DNA from: Apostichopus japonicus
Lineage: Eukaryota; Echinodermata; Holothuroidea; Aspidochirotida; Stichopodidae
Length of the DNA: 64,000 nt
Assembly: GCF_037975245.1 (NCBI RefSeq)
Contig: NC_092575.1
Location: 1,193,001-1,257,000, forward strand
Reading direction: 5' to 3'
Below the pieces are notes generated by a model, which saw nothing but the letters and a program-made list of their open reading frames with translations, was not told the DNA's origin and did not search any database. This document shows, piece by piece, positions 1-12,600 of the stretch (the stretch's first letter is position 1; each line of letters opens with the position of its first letter). Made by a program: the position numbers and the translations under genes.

Positions 1-135
1 AAGCTTGAAGAGGTGGGACTACATGAGAGTGGGTGGTATCACTAGAAAGTGTGTGGAAGCTTGAAGTGGTGGGATTACATGAGAGTGGGTGGTATTGCTA
101 GAAAGGTTGTTGAAGCTGGAAGAGGTGGGATTACA
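1..135. repeat. 56-bp tandem repeat (about 2.4 copies)
   Basis: Units beginning AAGCTTGAAG start at 1, 57 and 113, giving a period of 56 bp. The first two are about 85 to 90 percent identical and the third is truncated after about 20 bp. The array lies just upstream of the first recognisable SVOP-like exon, presumably inside the preceding intron. Confidence 0.8.
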
Positions 136-210
136 ACAGTCTAAAATAGTGTAGTGATAGGAATTATATGTTTGATTAATTTTTGTCTTATCTATGATTC
201 TCTTTGACAG

Positions 211-2464
211 ACGTTACATAACCATCTTTGTTTTTGTGATACGAGGATTTTCGTCGTCACTCTTCACAGTGATATACATCTATACCACAGAGGTAAAGCT
301 TTATGCTTGATAGTATCTGATTAACTGAGATTGACTTTGGTGATGCATATGCGCGGTAGTTAACAGAACAGTATTGGTCATATCTGCATATGAGGCTATA
401 ACCACAATATGTTACCAATCGTTATTCTCATTGAACTCAGCCCCATATATTACAATTGGCTTATATTGTTATTTTTAAATTTGTTAAGGATAGATAATGG
501 CAAAGGCAATATTTTTGAGGCAAGTTAGAAATTGCCGTTGGATTTTCATTGCAGTAGCAGGTTGCCATGGCAACCTTTCAGTTATCAAAGGTTCCCTGCT
601 GTAGTTTGATATTAGAGCGATTGAGGATCATTATGAGGGTACCTGCAGCAACATGATTCAAGCAGCGCAGCAGGTGTTGCCGTTATGGCTCGTAACAAGT
701 GTGTTTCATGAACCGTAGGCAAGTTGTAGGGTGGGCAAGTGACAGCTAATTGGGTTGAACAGTGTAGTCGGTTCATTCAATCCCTGATCTATATTGGCAT
801 ATGTATTCGTTATCAGAGATTAGGCCCTGTGCTATGAGTAGGCCTTCTCTGTATCAGTAAAACTACAGATTCCACTTTGAGACCTTTGAAGCTAAATTTT
901 TAGTTTCCAGTTTTCCTGTCTGGGATATATATTGTTAATCACACAAACTAGAATCTCTAAATGTTGACTGCTTTAAAGTGATTGCTGGAAAAAACAATCT
1001 GTTTTTCCAAAAACGAAATGTTGTGCTTCTAAAGAGCGACCAATTCTGTCACTGCTTTTCACCTGGTTTTAATTCCACTTGTGAATTTCAACAAATTGTT
1101 CTGCAATTTCTCATTGAGAATCAACTTTGGTGATTGCTTCTGGCCTTTAACTTCTGATTTGTTTTGGTTTTTTGGTCAGGTCTATCCGACCCACATCCGT
1201 TCCATCGGTCTGGGTATGTGCAGCTCGATGGCGAGGTTTGGTCCAATTACCACACCTTTCTTTGCTCAGGTGGGTAGACTTGATACCTCAATCTTTCTGG
1301 AGATCATTTCTCTCGAGTTTAATTTCTTGATATACAGCTTTCCAGTCCAGAGACAGGGCAGTAGACTATGCAGACACACACGTTGACGTGTGTGTTTGTG
1401 TGTGTACATGTGGCACGAGCTTGTAAGCACGATGTCGCAAAAGGTATACACTGATTGATCTTCAAAAAATTGGGGAAAAATTGCCTTTTTACAATTAGCA
1501 TGATAATTCTCTCCATGTTTTGGTTTTGGTTTGGATTTTTTGGGATTTTTTTGGGGGATATATTTTGGATATTTCTTATATTTTTATAATTATATATTAT
1601 GGATATATTTTTGGATATATTTTTGGATATATATTTGGATATTTATTTGGTTTTGGTTTGGATATTTTGGTTCAACTTTATGGTGTTTGCAATGTGACAT
1701 TGTGGAGGTGTGAAGCAACATGTGTAGTGATATTCATTTAAGGAGTAAACAGTAGACGGTTAGAGAAAATGTCATCTAAAAAAGTGAACAAATCTCTCTG
1801 TAAATAACTGGTTTGCATATTCATACAAAGAAGGTCAACTTGTAGACAAAGAATTGATGAATATGCATGTTCTTTGCATCTCACAGGTACTTTTGGCGTA
1901 TTCTCCTCGGATGACGGTCTCTTGCTACGGAATATTTACACTCTTAGCTGCGATAGGAGTCCTGTTTCTACCCTATGAAACTAAAGGAGTGAAGCTAAAG
2001 GTGAGGTTCTTGCTACATTTTATTTTAAAGAGATTGGGATCTTAAGAATTGAGTTGCTTAAGTCTGTGAGACGACGGGTAGAAAGGCTGCACCATCCTTA
2101 AAAATTGTCTGTTTCTTTGCTGTTTCTTGAGAAAGTTCAAGCGTTTTTTATGAGGGTTGAGACCCCTTAGCTCATTCTGGGCAGGAATTCCCTCAAATAG
2201 CTCCTCTCCCACCCCACCCCCTTGACAAATGCTTGTGTGTATTTGCTGTCACAGCTTTTTAGCTAGTACACCTTAAAATATTTTTTCTTCCCTCATTATT
2301 TAGAGCAACAAAGTTTAATAGACAGCTCTTTGGAATGGTCTATTCATAAAGTCTTGTCAGAGAGTTCCAGAGAGAAATGATTGACTTATTTCTGTCTCAA
2401 ACAGAAAAATAATTTTCTGATATTTTCTCTAAATTTTTTTCAGTCCGCAGCCACCATAGGTTGA
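211..2464 (+). CDS. SVOP: SVOP-like synaptic vesicle 2-related transporter, 3' exons (partial)
   Basis: This is the C-terminal end of a major facilitator superfamily transporter; the 5' part lies before the window. Exons are 211-292, 1180-1269, 1887-2000 and, less surely, 2444-2464 with a TGA stop. The introns are in phase 0. The first exon encodes a membrane helix ending IYIYTTE. The second gives VYPTHIRSIGLGMCSS, matching the EVYPTATRALGLGTCSG stretch of vertebrate SVOP. The third encodes the last helix and LFLPYETKGVKLK, matching the FLPIETKGRGLQ end of SVOP. The SLC22 organic-ion carriers are the nearest alternative, but the ARFG..TPFFAQV stretch fits SVOP better. SVOP proteins are multi-pass vesicle-membrane transporters whose substrate is poorly defined. 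The proposed last exon adds only SAATIG, so the C-terminal tail would be much shorter than in vertebrate SVOP. Confidence 0.8.
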
Positions 2465-2516
2465 ATCAGCTCAGTACTACACACCGTTGAGAATCTGCCG
2501 ACCAGTCAACATTGTC

Positions 2517-3220
2517 CATCAGGGATCAAGGTGTGCAAGGATCCTGCACAGTGTGACAGATCATGTTATTCAAGGATCATTGTACACGTTGTGACAGATA
2601 ATGGTGTGCCAGGATCATGCACCATGTGACAGATCATGGTGTACACAGATCGTACATGGTTTGATGGATCATGGTGTGCAAGGATCATGCACCATGTGAC
2701 AGATCATGGTGTACACAGATCGTACATGGTGTGGTGGATCATGGTGTGCAAGGATCATGCACCATGTGACAGATCATGGTGTACACAGATCGTACATGGT
2801 GTGATGGATCATGGTGTGCAAGGATCATGCACCATGTGACAGATCATGGTGTACACAGATCATACATGGTGTGATGGATCAAGGTGTGCAAGGATCCTGC
2901 ACAGTGTGACAGATCATGTTATTCAAGGATCATTGTACACGTTGTGACAGAACATGGTGTGCAAGGATCATGCACCATGTGACAGGTCATGGTATACACA
3001 GATCGTACATGGTGTGATGGATCATGGTGTGCAAGGATCATGCACCATGTAACAGATGGTGTAAACAGATCGTACATGGTATGATGGATCATACTGTGAT
3101 GGTTCATTCTGTGATAGATTGTGCACTGTGTGACTGATCATGGTGTGCAGGGATCATGCACCATGTGACAGATCATGATGTATAAGGATCTTGCATGCTG
3201 TGATGGATCATGGTGTAAAA
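2517..3220. repeat. GATC-rich minisatellite, 70-bp higher-order unit
   Basis: The words GATCATGGTGT, GCACCATGTGACAGATCA and ACACAGATCGTACATGG recur throughout. The phrase GTGTGCAAGGATCATGCACC starts at 2674, 2744 and 2814, so the higher-order period is 70 bp, built from diverged sub-units of about 30 to 35 bp. Copies decay toward both edges. Apparent open frames here are repeat artefacts. It lies just downstream of the SVOP-like stop, in 3' flank or UTR. Confidence 0.9.
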
Positions 3221-3390
3221 AAGTGATGCAGCTAATTGTTAATTTATTCAAGAATCAATTCATTCCGTTTTATTTCCAGAAAATTATTCCATATTTATTG
3301 AACCGCTTTCATTTCCATAAGCTCCCTGAAGGTGACAAAGGAAGAAGTTATGTTTTGTTTTCCATATAAAGTCGTATTCATTATACATTA

Positions 3391-4667
3391 TTTGATAACA
3401 AACTCATTGTAACCTTTCTTACCAGATTCATTTAATATTCTCCTCAAGATCCTAAGGTTTCTGGGAATCTTTACGTAAATCAAAGCAGTGATTTGTTCCT
3501 TTTCAACACCTGATTTATGAAAATGTGTAACTTGCAGCCGATTAGTGATAAGCATCTGCAATTTATGCAAACTGGCCTGCTCTGTGTTCATTTAAAAAAA
3601 AAGCACATTAAAAACTTAAAATACAAATATTCATTAATTTGTTACTTTTTCATCCCAAAATTTTCAACTTTCAATGTATAACATGTGTAAGGTGACAGTT
3701 CCTAGAGAGACTCTTTGAATGGTCCAATTATTATTTGTATATGTGGCTGACAATATCATAGAAAAATGAGTAATTTTCTTTATTGGTAACATTTGTTATT
3801 TTTTCTTGTCAAGTTAAAACAGTACTGTGGAAGTTGATAGAAGAAAAATATATACAATCTAATTTATCCAAAATGAAGCCAAATTTGGTATTCTGTAAGA
3901 GAAAAAAAAAGACTCAACACTTTGATTTTTATTTAAATTGTGCAATTTGGAGAGAACGGATAAATAAAGGAAAACTTTTTAAGAGAAGTTGCAAGCATCG
4001 TAGTCTCTTTTTAAGCAGTGTCATTACTCCTATATAAATAGCTCAAATGTTTGATAACAAACTGATTGTAAATCTTCTTACCAGATTTTATTTAATTTTC
4101 TCCTCGGGATCCTAAGTTTTCTGGGAATTGTAACAAAGTCAAAGCAGTGATTTGTCCCTTTTTCACATCTGATTTATGAAAATGTGTAACTTGCTGCCGA
4201 TTATTGACAAGCACCTGCAATTTATGCAAACTGACCTCCTCTGTGTTCATTTAAAACTTAAAATACAAATATTTCATTAATTTGTTACTTTTTTATCCCA
4301 AAATTTTCAACTTTCAATGTATAACATGTGTCAGACCCTGTAAGGTGACAGTTAATAGGTAGACTCTTTGAATGGTCCAATTATTATTTTGTATATGTCG
4401 CTGACAATATCATAGACAAATGAGTCATTATTTTTATCGGTAAAATTTGTTATGTTTTCTTGTCAAGTTAAAACAGTACTGTGGAAGTTGATATAATAAA
4501 AGAATATATATTAAATCTATCTCATCATTTGGTATTTTATGAGAGAAAAAAAAGACTCAATATTTTTATTTTTTTTAATATTGTGCAATGTGGACAGAAT
4601 GTATAAATAAAGGAAAACTTTTTAGGAGAAGTTGCAAGCATTTTAGTCTCTTTTCAAGCAGTACTTA
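3391..4667. repeat. Direct tandem duplication, two ~620-bp copies
   Basis: Copy 1 (3391 to about 4021) begins TTTGATAACAAACTCATTGT. Copy 2 (4050 to about 4667) begins TTTGATAACAAACTGATTGT. The offset is 659 bp. Both carry the same order of landmarks: ACCAGATT near the start, GATCCTAAG, ATTTATGCAAACTG, TTTCAACTTTCAATGTATAA, AAAACAGTACTGTGGAAG and AGTTGCAAGCAT at the end. Scattered substitutions and small indels indicate an old duplication. No coding frame is conserved between the copies. Confidence 0.85.
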
Positions 4668-6370
4668 AGACTTAAATTAAGTTGAAATCTTGTCATGCTT
4701 GTTTGGGATAGTGTAGCAATGTGACCTATGTTAGTATTGACTGGAGTAATGACTTGAGTAATGACTTAAGTAATGACTTGTGCAGCAGTTATCTATGCAT
4801 TCTGAGGTATCATCCAATCCAAATCTCACCTTTTGATTGAATCTTTTGAATAGTTACATTTTCTGGATCCAAGTTAAAACCGAAATTTGACGACTATTCA
4901 ACAGACAGTTGTATTTACAGGAAGTACCATACGGAGTTGCTAATCGTTTGATTGTTTAGAACAATAGGGGCTTTCATAGCTGGTTGTTTAGAACAATAGG
5001 GCTTTTTATAGCTGGTTGTTTAGAACAATAGAGTTTTCGTAGCTGGTTGCCATGGTGAAAGTCATACCTGTACAGACATGCACAGATATTGTAGAGGTTG
5101 AATTAGCTATTGTACGTGGTCTTAGAGAACTATAAGGTTTGGGGGGGGGGGCATGTGATTGTTGTGACAGGGGCAGGGAGAGCTCAAAAACTGCCCTCAA
5201 TATTTTCTCTTGCCCTTCTACTCACTACCACCATGCCTCAGCCTCCTGCCCCAGAGGGCTTTCACAAATTAACTAGATATTAGCTGATGATTTCATTTTT
5301 ATTGTATTTTAGCATGTGAGGAACCAATGTGGGCCCTCGCCATCTCCCCACCATGGCACCCCTCCACCTTAGAGGACCGCTTATTTAATGTTGATGTTAC
5401 AAAGACTCATTTCTAAGACTAATTCAGCTGTTATTTTCATATTACCCCTAGTATTTTGGCTGGCAAAAGCGGTAGGATTTGTTTCCAGAAAAATATTGCA
5501 ATATTTGTATATCTCATGGCTGAATATAAACATCAAAGATAATAATATATATTGAACATTTGTTAAGACAAGATAGAAAAATATCAGCATTATCAAGTTT
5601 TTTTTTTTTTTTTACTGATTATTGCTGCTTTATGGAAGAATATAGAAACAAATAGAAATGTCAAGATATGTCAAAAATACAACAAAAAATCCCTCACCTA
5701 TTAGTGTTTGTTTTTATTTTGTTTTTTGCATCAAAACTTATCAAACTCCAAGTCACTGTCAGACTCTTCCAAGCATTTACTAATAAAATTATTCCATGTT
5801 CGTTATGCTTCATATTTCTGTTTCCTAGTGGAAGTGAAATGCTTCTAGTGAAATAATTGTTTTTATCTTGATTTCACTGAGATGAAGCAGATTTACATAT
5901 AAAAATTGCATTACTCTTACATCTCTTCACTTGCTTTGAATTAAATTAAAGGCATTGAAGACTCGCCCCAAACCGAGTGCAGCCATCTGAAAAAGTTAAC
6001 TTTCTGTTGCTTGCAAGTGATGTTTTGTTCGTGTCGCTACAAAATGCAGACAGTACAGTGATGAAACGTGATACCTTGTTATCTCTAGCTGGACCTGAGA
6101 TGCCCATCGCTGTATCGTTTGTATACTGTGCTGTGTGTATTGACCGCAGCTGTATGTACTGACTGTACACTAGTGTCTAATTACCGACGGTAGCAAGCTG
6201 TGTGTGTATTTCCTGGGATCGATGGTGGTGTTTAACACTTCTGTAACACCTCATTCGAAACTAGGTCAAATACCGGTATTAGACGTTTCTTTTTGCGCGA
6301 GTCTTCACACCCTTTAAGGTAACATCTGTATCACGTGACATCGAGTGTAGAGAGACAAGAATCTGGTGCA
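4668..6370. other. Non-coding flank with short tandem repeats
   Basis: No gene was recognised. At 4740-4782 a short unit AGTAATGACTTG repeats about three times. At about 4945-5045 a unit of about 32 bp containing GGTTGTTTAGAACAATAG repeats three times. A G10 run lies near 5140 and a T-run near 5600. Open frames in the stretch are short and lack splice or family support. Confidence 0.5.
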
Positions 6371-6374
6371 AAAG

Positions 6375-6990
6375 AAATGATCAAAGATAAAAGTAGACAA
6401 AAACCCAATCATCATCTTTAGCTTGTAAGACAGACTTTGTTATGATGAAAAACTCCCTCAAAATAGCTAAGAAATATCATGTTTTGTTTAGAGATATCCT
6501 AGTTTAAAGTTGTCATTTTGTAAATCTCTGATGTCATAGTGCCATAGGAAGTGAAATCTTTTACTTTCTGTTCTTTCTTGTCATATTTCCAAAGTAAAAT
6601 GTTAACTGCCAGTGTTGACATTGATATCGCTGCTTCAATATTTTAGATTCAGCGTATGTTAAATAAATCCCCGAAAATAAAATGCGTAATAAAATAATGA
6701 AAAACATGAGGTAAATGTAGCACAGAGTGACTGGATGATGTCATATGTTAGACTTGATCAAGTCTAACATATGACATCCATTTAAAAAAAATATATAATA
6801 ACATAATCGGAATGACCGATAACAGATCAACATAATGAAACAATGGTTAACATCGAGTCTGTAACCGTATGATTGATTTTATAAGCATCATGGACGTTCT
6901 TGTGAGACTTCATTGTTATACTTATAGTGAAGTCTTAGTCACTAGTATTGGCCGTGATAGTTATTATAATGGAGCTGTTAGCTCCATCGT
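6375..6990. repeat. Dispersed repeat copy A with a 42-bp perfect palindrome
   Basis: The text around 6400-6620 (CAATCATCATCTTTA, then GTCATAGTGCCATA, then AAAGTAAAATGTTAAC) recurs in diverged form at 14990-15150 inside the HTH gene. Both copies are followed by a palindromic AGACTTGATCAAGTCT core. In this copy the palindrome extends to 42 perfect bases at 6737-6778. A smaller hairpin, ATGGAGCT/AGCTCCAT with a 3-nt loop, lies at 6969-6987. A small DNA-transposon (MITE) family is the likeliest explanation. No target-site duplication was identified. Confidence 0.55.
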
Positions 6991-7239
6991 ATTATGGCGT
7001 ACATTTGGAAATACTACAAACTTACAGGAAGTGTTGACGTAATACGTCCCGATTATTTTGTTATTTGTTCTATCCTCTTCTTATTAATTATCCCACATGT
7101 ACAAATAACATTACGGTACTACTTTATGTAACTTCGCACTCTACCCTGAAAACAATACTGTACTTGGTTTTGGTTACATGACAACAACTACATGGTTAGC
7201 CTGCCATTGCTAAAAACATACAGGCGCCCTCTGTTCAAC

Positions 7240-7390
7240 AGAGGCGTGGGTACCGTAACCTAACAAAACGCGGTACTTTCTGCGTCACAAGTTAGTCGCG
7301 AAATTTGCAACAATATTTGTTATTACATTCTTTTCCCTTGGTGAAAGATATCTGGAGAATTTGACGTCAACTAATCTATTAACATTCAAG
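7240..7390 (+). promoter_or_regulatory. Possible promoter and 5' UTR exon of the HTH gene
   Basis: A locally CpG-richer patch (CGCGGTAC, TGCGTCAC, GTCGCG) precedes a good donor, TTCAAG|GTATGA, at 7390/7391. The next plausible acceptor on this strand that leads to coding sequence is at 9652, whose exon starts 11 bases before an ATG. This would make a first non-coding exon with a 2.26-kb intron. It is an inference from position and splice signals only. Confidence 0.3.
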
Positions 7391-9652
7391 GTATGAAGTT
7401 CTAATCTAAGCTTAAGTATTGAATAAAGTTTTTTCCTCATTGGCGTTCTATATCTGACAGTCACTGTGTAGAGTTAGACCACCGAATTCAATTTCCGTCG
7501 AACAGTTACTAATACTAAGAACTGTTCATCTCGAAATGGAGAACGGTTGTTTTGGTCCACTTTTGATTCGAATCATGTAATTAAACATCGTGAAAGATAT
7601 GCCTTGCAACTGAAAAGGTTTCCATTTGTAAAACTTGGTGGTAGGCTAGGGACGTTCTAAGTACGTGTTGTAGTATACCCTAGGCTACAGGCCTAAGCTA
7701 GTAACGTTAGGCTTAACATTAGGCTCCTGATTTATTATTTATTTCGTAGGCCCGCCGTATTTATCACAACTAGGCCTAACAGTAGGCCTAAGTAAGTTCT
7801 GTTCTAGGGCTAATACTTAGTCGTAATCAACTGTAGCCTCAATAGAACCTCTCCCAGCGAATTCATTGATTCGTATAGTAAACATCGCATGAAATACTGG
7901 ACCTATCATTAGCCTGAAACTTAAAAAGGCAAGTCTCTATTGAATTAGGCTAGGCCTAAACTAAAGTTAGCCAAACCTGTTTAATTTACAAAGGCATTGA
8001 CAATAAGTGATTCTTGAAGTCGGTATTTATTTCATGATCAATGGACGCCATCTTATTTTTGGGGAAGACAAATATATACTGTACAAATTCCCATATTAGC
8101 CTGAATAAGCCTATATAAGTTAAAGTTTAGTAATAAGTAAATCAATTAGGCTTGGGCCTATTTAAGTATAGAGGGTGGCCTAGATTTTATATAAGCAATG
8201 CTTCTGCAAGGTCTCCCCCGCAGTGATAATTACATTGTAAATAAGATTGTTCTTGTGATGACTGTATGTATGTACTTCAACATTTTGATGCTTTTGTACT
8301 ATCTTCTATGTATTTTTTGTGTGATCATCTTGCGGAAATAAAGAGAGAATATATATTAATCGTAAAATGTTTCCTGAAACTTTGATTGTGATGAAATACC
8401 AGCTTCAATTTAAAGGCTCTAAGGGGAGGATACTTTTAGTTTTAGCCATAAAAAGCATGTGCCTCTGCTGTGGCAGAAAGTAACTTTATTTCAGTAGATT
8501 TACCTGTTATGCAAATTGCACGTTCCTTCAAAAAAAATTAATTCAAATACCTTAGACGTTTCTAGGAAGGTTCTTGAGACTAATTTATGGTCAAACAACT
8601 TTTCTATACTGATTAGTCGACTAGCCTAGTCCTACTTCTGTCAGTCAGTTGATCCAGGCCTAGGCTAAATTTTCATCAACATATATAATGGGATCTATGA
8701 TGGGTACCTATTATAATGTTCGTTTGGAAATTTCATAATTTTATCACAGCAACAGCTAAATTAAGCTAGCCAAACTTGGAAGTGTGCTATCAGGTCTGTC
8801 AAAAGCATTTTTCACATGGTGATGGAAATTTGCAAAGACATTATGTTGTGTTAGCTTACTTGTATCAGCTAGACAATGTGTGTCCGAGAAAAATAATGAA
8901 AACAAGTATCCCCAAATTATTCACTTCTAAAACTGTTGTATTTGCACTTGTTATATGCCAAAATCAAGGATGGTAAATTTCAAGGCCATCCAAGTGAATG
9001 GAGACTATTGTAATAGGAACCGGTACATTGCCATTATTTAGGAAGAGACTGCTACAGAAATTGCTACAAGTTTTTGTCAAAATAGATACAATTGACATTT
9101 TTGCATCATTCAGGAATGTTGTTTAGTTACATGCAAAACTTAGTCTAAGATGTAGATACTATACTATATCCTTGCACGAGAGTATGCTTTGATGCAAAGA
9201 AAATCTGACCGTCGCAGTCATACAGTTAACATGCTGATTGTCTTAAAAGTAACACAACCCAGTGGCAGTGAATTTGTTTGAACCTCTACGACCAGATTTC
9301 TTAGTGGATCATGTCAGTTTTGGATGAGATATTTATATTAATTCATAATAAGAAATTGAAAGGTCTCATTTGTGAAAAATGGAAGGAAGAAATGCACTTC
9401 TTATTTATTTCTTCTTTATTTCTTTTCAAACTGGTGCTGTTTGCGTACACGTGCAGAAGTGGCTCATACTTTTCTTGCTTCTACTGTCAATGTGATTTTG
9501 ATGGAAAAACAAATTCTTACATTTAGACAACACAATCTTTATCATTTAGTTAGAACTATGATATACAGCCCTTTGGAGTAATCTAGGTAAAATTTAATGA
9601 CTGAATCTTTCCTTAGTTTATACTACCCTCAATATCCATTTAACATTTACAG
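7391..9652 (+). other. Probable first intron of the HTH gene
   Basis: AT-rich sequence with many AGGCCTA words at 7640-8170 and no exon with family support. The short frames near 8776 and 9311 have no recognisable domains. The intron would end in the acceptor TTTACAG at 9646-9652. Confidence 0.35.
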
Positions 9653-12600
9653 AGGAGTCCGAGATGACGAGTCTGAGATCATCTCGCCCGAAGAGGAAGA
9701 GGACGGCAAACATCCAGCTCTCCAAGCAGGAGCTGCAAGAGTACCTCGATGATGGATACACCTCTTCAGATATCGCCAAGAATTTCAATGTGAGTCCTGC
9801 CGCAATCGAAGAAAAGATCAGGAAGTTTGGTGTCAAGAGGCGGAAACAACAAAAGAAAGTAATCAAAGGGAAGGGCAGACCGTCAAGCCCTAGAGGGCGG
9901 TCTCCAAGACGCTCCACCTCGCGGTCAGAGGTGACCAAATCTCCTAGACAGGCGAATAGACCCAACAGGACCAGCTCCAAGTCCCCTGTGAAAGCAGTAC
10001 GTGCATCTACCAAGCAGGGAGGCAAGTCTTCTAAATCAGGAGGAAGCAGTCCTACAAGAAACATTGAAGATAAAGAGGTTGATGATTCTGAAAAGCAGGA
10101 AGGTAATTTGTGAGTCCTTACTGTGGGCCTTAAGAATCTATGCAACCATGATGTCATGTTTGTATAAATGTAGTTCCAAATGACCTGTACCTAACACTCA
10201 GTATGCATAGATAAACATTTCATACTTTGTACATAAGATTTCATACCTGTACATAAGGCTCAGAATGCATAGATAAACATTTCATACTTGTACAGAAGGC
10301 TCAGAATGCATAGATAAACATTTCATACTTGTACAGAAGGCTCAGAATGCATAGATAAACATTTCATACTTGTACAGAAGGCTCAGAATGCATAGATAAA
10401 CATTTCATACTTGTACAGAAGGCTCAGAATGCATCTATAGATAAACATACATACTTTGTATAAGATTTCATACCTGTACATATGGCTCAGATTCAATAGA
10501 TAAACATTTCATACTTGTACCTGTCCAGATTCCTTTAAGTTCACAGGATGCTGTTGCTTTTGATAGGGTTTCGATGTTACGAAGGTCATCTTCCATGAAC
10601 CTTCTGAAAATTAAATCCCTCAGGATATAGGACATTATAATGGAAACAAGATTGTATTATGTGTGCCGAGTATCTTTGGGACAGAAGAGAATATTCCCAA
10701 AGTATGATTCATCAGAAAAGTACTGACATTTAATCACCTTATCATTGAGAAAGAAGGTAGGGTGGGTGGGGGGGGGGGAGAGGGAGGGTCAAAAGGGGAA
10801 TATTTTTAGAGCAATTACCTATCCCTACAGACACTGTCACTCATAAAATTTCAAGCTCTCATTCTTGAAAGTTAACCATTTCTAAAGTAGCCCTATCTGT
10901 ACAAAATATATGGAAACTTGAAGCAATATTTAGCTGGACAAAGTCAAGTCTTATTGTTTAATTGTTCATCAAGGTAAACGGTCAATTCCTGTTTTTTCTT
11001 GTTCAGATCCATCGTTAAATACTGTAGTTGTGCAAGTCATCAAGGATAATCCAAATGATGATCTCGACCAAATTCATTCACTTTTAAAATCAATGGGCTT
11101 TGACTTCGATAAAGCTTACGTGGAGGAACATATGCAGAAAACTGTTGTCGAAAAACAAACCACAGAATCGACTGAGGGAGAAGATAAGAAGGCTCAACCA
11201 CCGAAGGAAGAGAAGCGCCCTCGTGGTAGACCGAAGAAGCAAGACAGTGCTGGCCAGAAGGAGGAGGAGAAGGAGGAGGAGGAGAAGGAGGAGGAGGAGA
11301 AAGGGTCCTCGGGCACAAAGGGACCACCCTTAAAGAAAGAAGAGGGCGATAAAGAAGGGAATGATATAGAAGGCGATGTTGTAGGAGGGGAGGATAAGAA
11401 GGAAAGTGAAGAAAAAGAAGAGTGCCCAAAAGTAGAAGGAGATTTATCATCGGACAGTAAGCAGACTGCGACGGCTGAAGAGGGAACAGAGAAGCTACAA
11501 GAAGGGCAAGACGAGAATGTAAAGGAGGACGCCGACAAGAAACCACAGAAAGCAGCAAAAAAGCGGCCAGGCAGACCCAGAAAGAAGCCAAAGAAGGCTA
11601 GAGCAGTATCGGAAGGCGGCGATGGCGCTACTCATGAAAACGGTTCCGAAACAGAGCCTGGGACTGACGGTGACAAAGAGTACAAACCAAAGTAAGATTT
11701 CAAATTGACTTTGTTGCTTGGTTGATCTTCCATGTGTCGACCTTTTATTTATTTATTTATTTATTATTTTTTTTATTTATTTGTTTCATCACATTTTTTT
11801 TATTTATTTGTTTCATCATCCTTTACTTAGTTCAAGCATCTCTTTGCTGTCTTGTTTGGAAGTATTATTATAGGCTTAAGAGAATATTGAATGATATATT
11901 ATAATCTATATGTATCTTAAAAATGTAGAATTGATTTCAAAGTAGAAATTGTCCAGGACCAAAATGTGAATTGTAAAATGTAAAATAAAACATGATGGAC
12001 ATATTTTTCAAGGTTTAAAAGAGGGGGGAAAAAACAAAACAAAATACAACAAGAGTGATGATGAAGAAGTTTTCAAATTTAATTGTAACTTGGAAGTTTA
12101 TGAACAGCACAGTGTGAAGTCATCTATACTTCATTCTTGGGGCTTGATCCAACACCAGGCTGAAGCCCCCTTTCATGCAACTGAGGAATGGGATGCAATT
12201 TTTTTTTCTTTTGTTCAACTTAACTGTCATTGCTTTACTTAACAGGAAACGGGGACGAAAGAGGAAAAGGTTCAGTGAGGATGGTGAGGAGTTGTTCATG
12301 ACAAAACGAGGTCGACCTTCCCTTCAGCTCTCAGAGGAAAACCTGAAACACTGCATCGACAGCGGTCTGCCCAGACAAAAGATCGCCGAAGTCTTTGGAA
12401 CGTGCATGAGAAGTATCAGCCGATACCTTGAACTTCACAAGATGAGGAAGAGCGACAAATTTTACAATTGTACAGGTAAGTAGAAAAAAAGTAGCAAAAT
12501 GTTTCGGGAAGTGGTCAAAAGTTCTCAAGGAGGAATTGCACAATTTCATCGCAAAACACACACTCTTCTGGTCACAGGTATGTTCTGTCATCGATAATCG

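Noticed and set aside
2636-3107. Open frames on both strands within the 70-bp minisatellite
   Set aside because: The period is not a codon multiple that preserves one conserved product, and the peptides only echo the repeat.
11040-11591. Long minus-strand open frames opposite the Glu-rich exon of the HTH gene
   Set aside because: They are complements of GAG/AAG-rich coding sequence (Ser/Pro/Leu low complexity) with no domain; the plus strand has matched splice sites.
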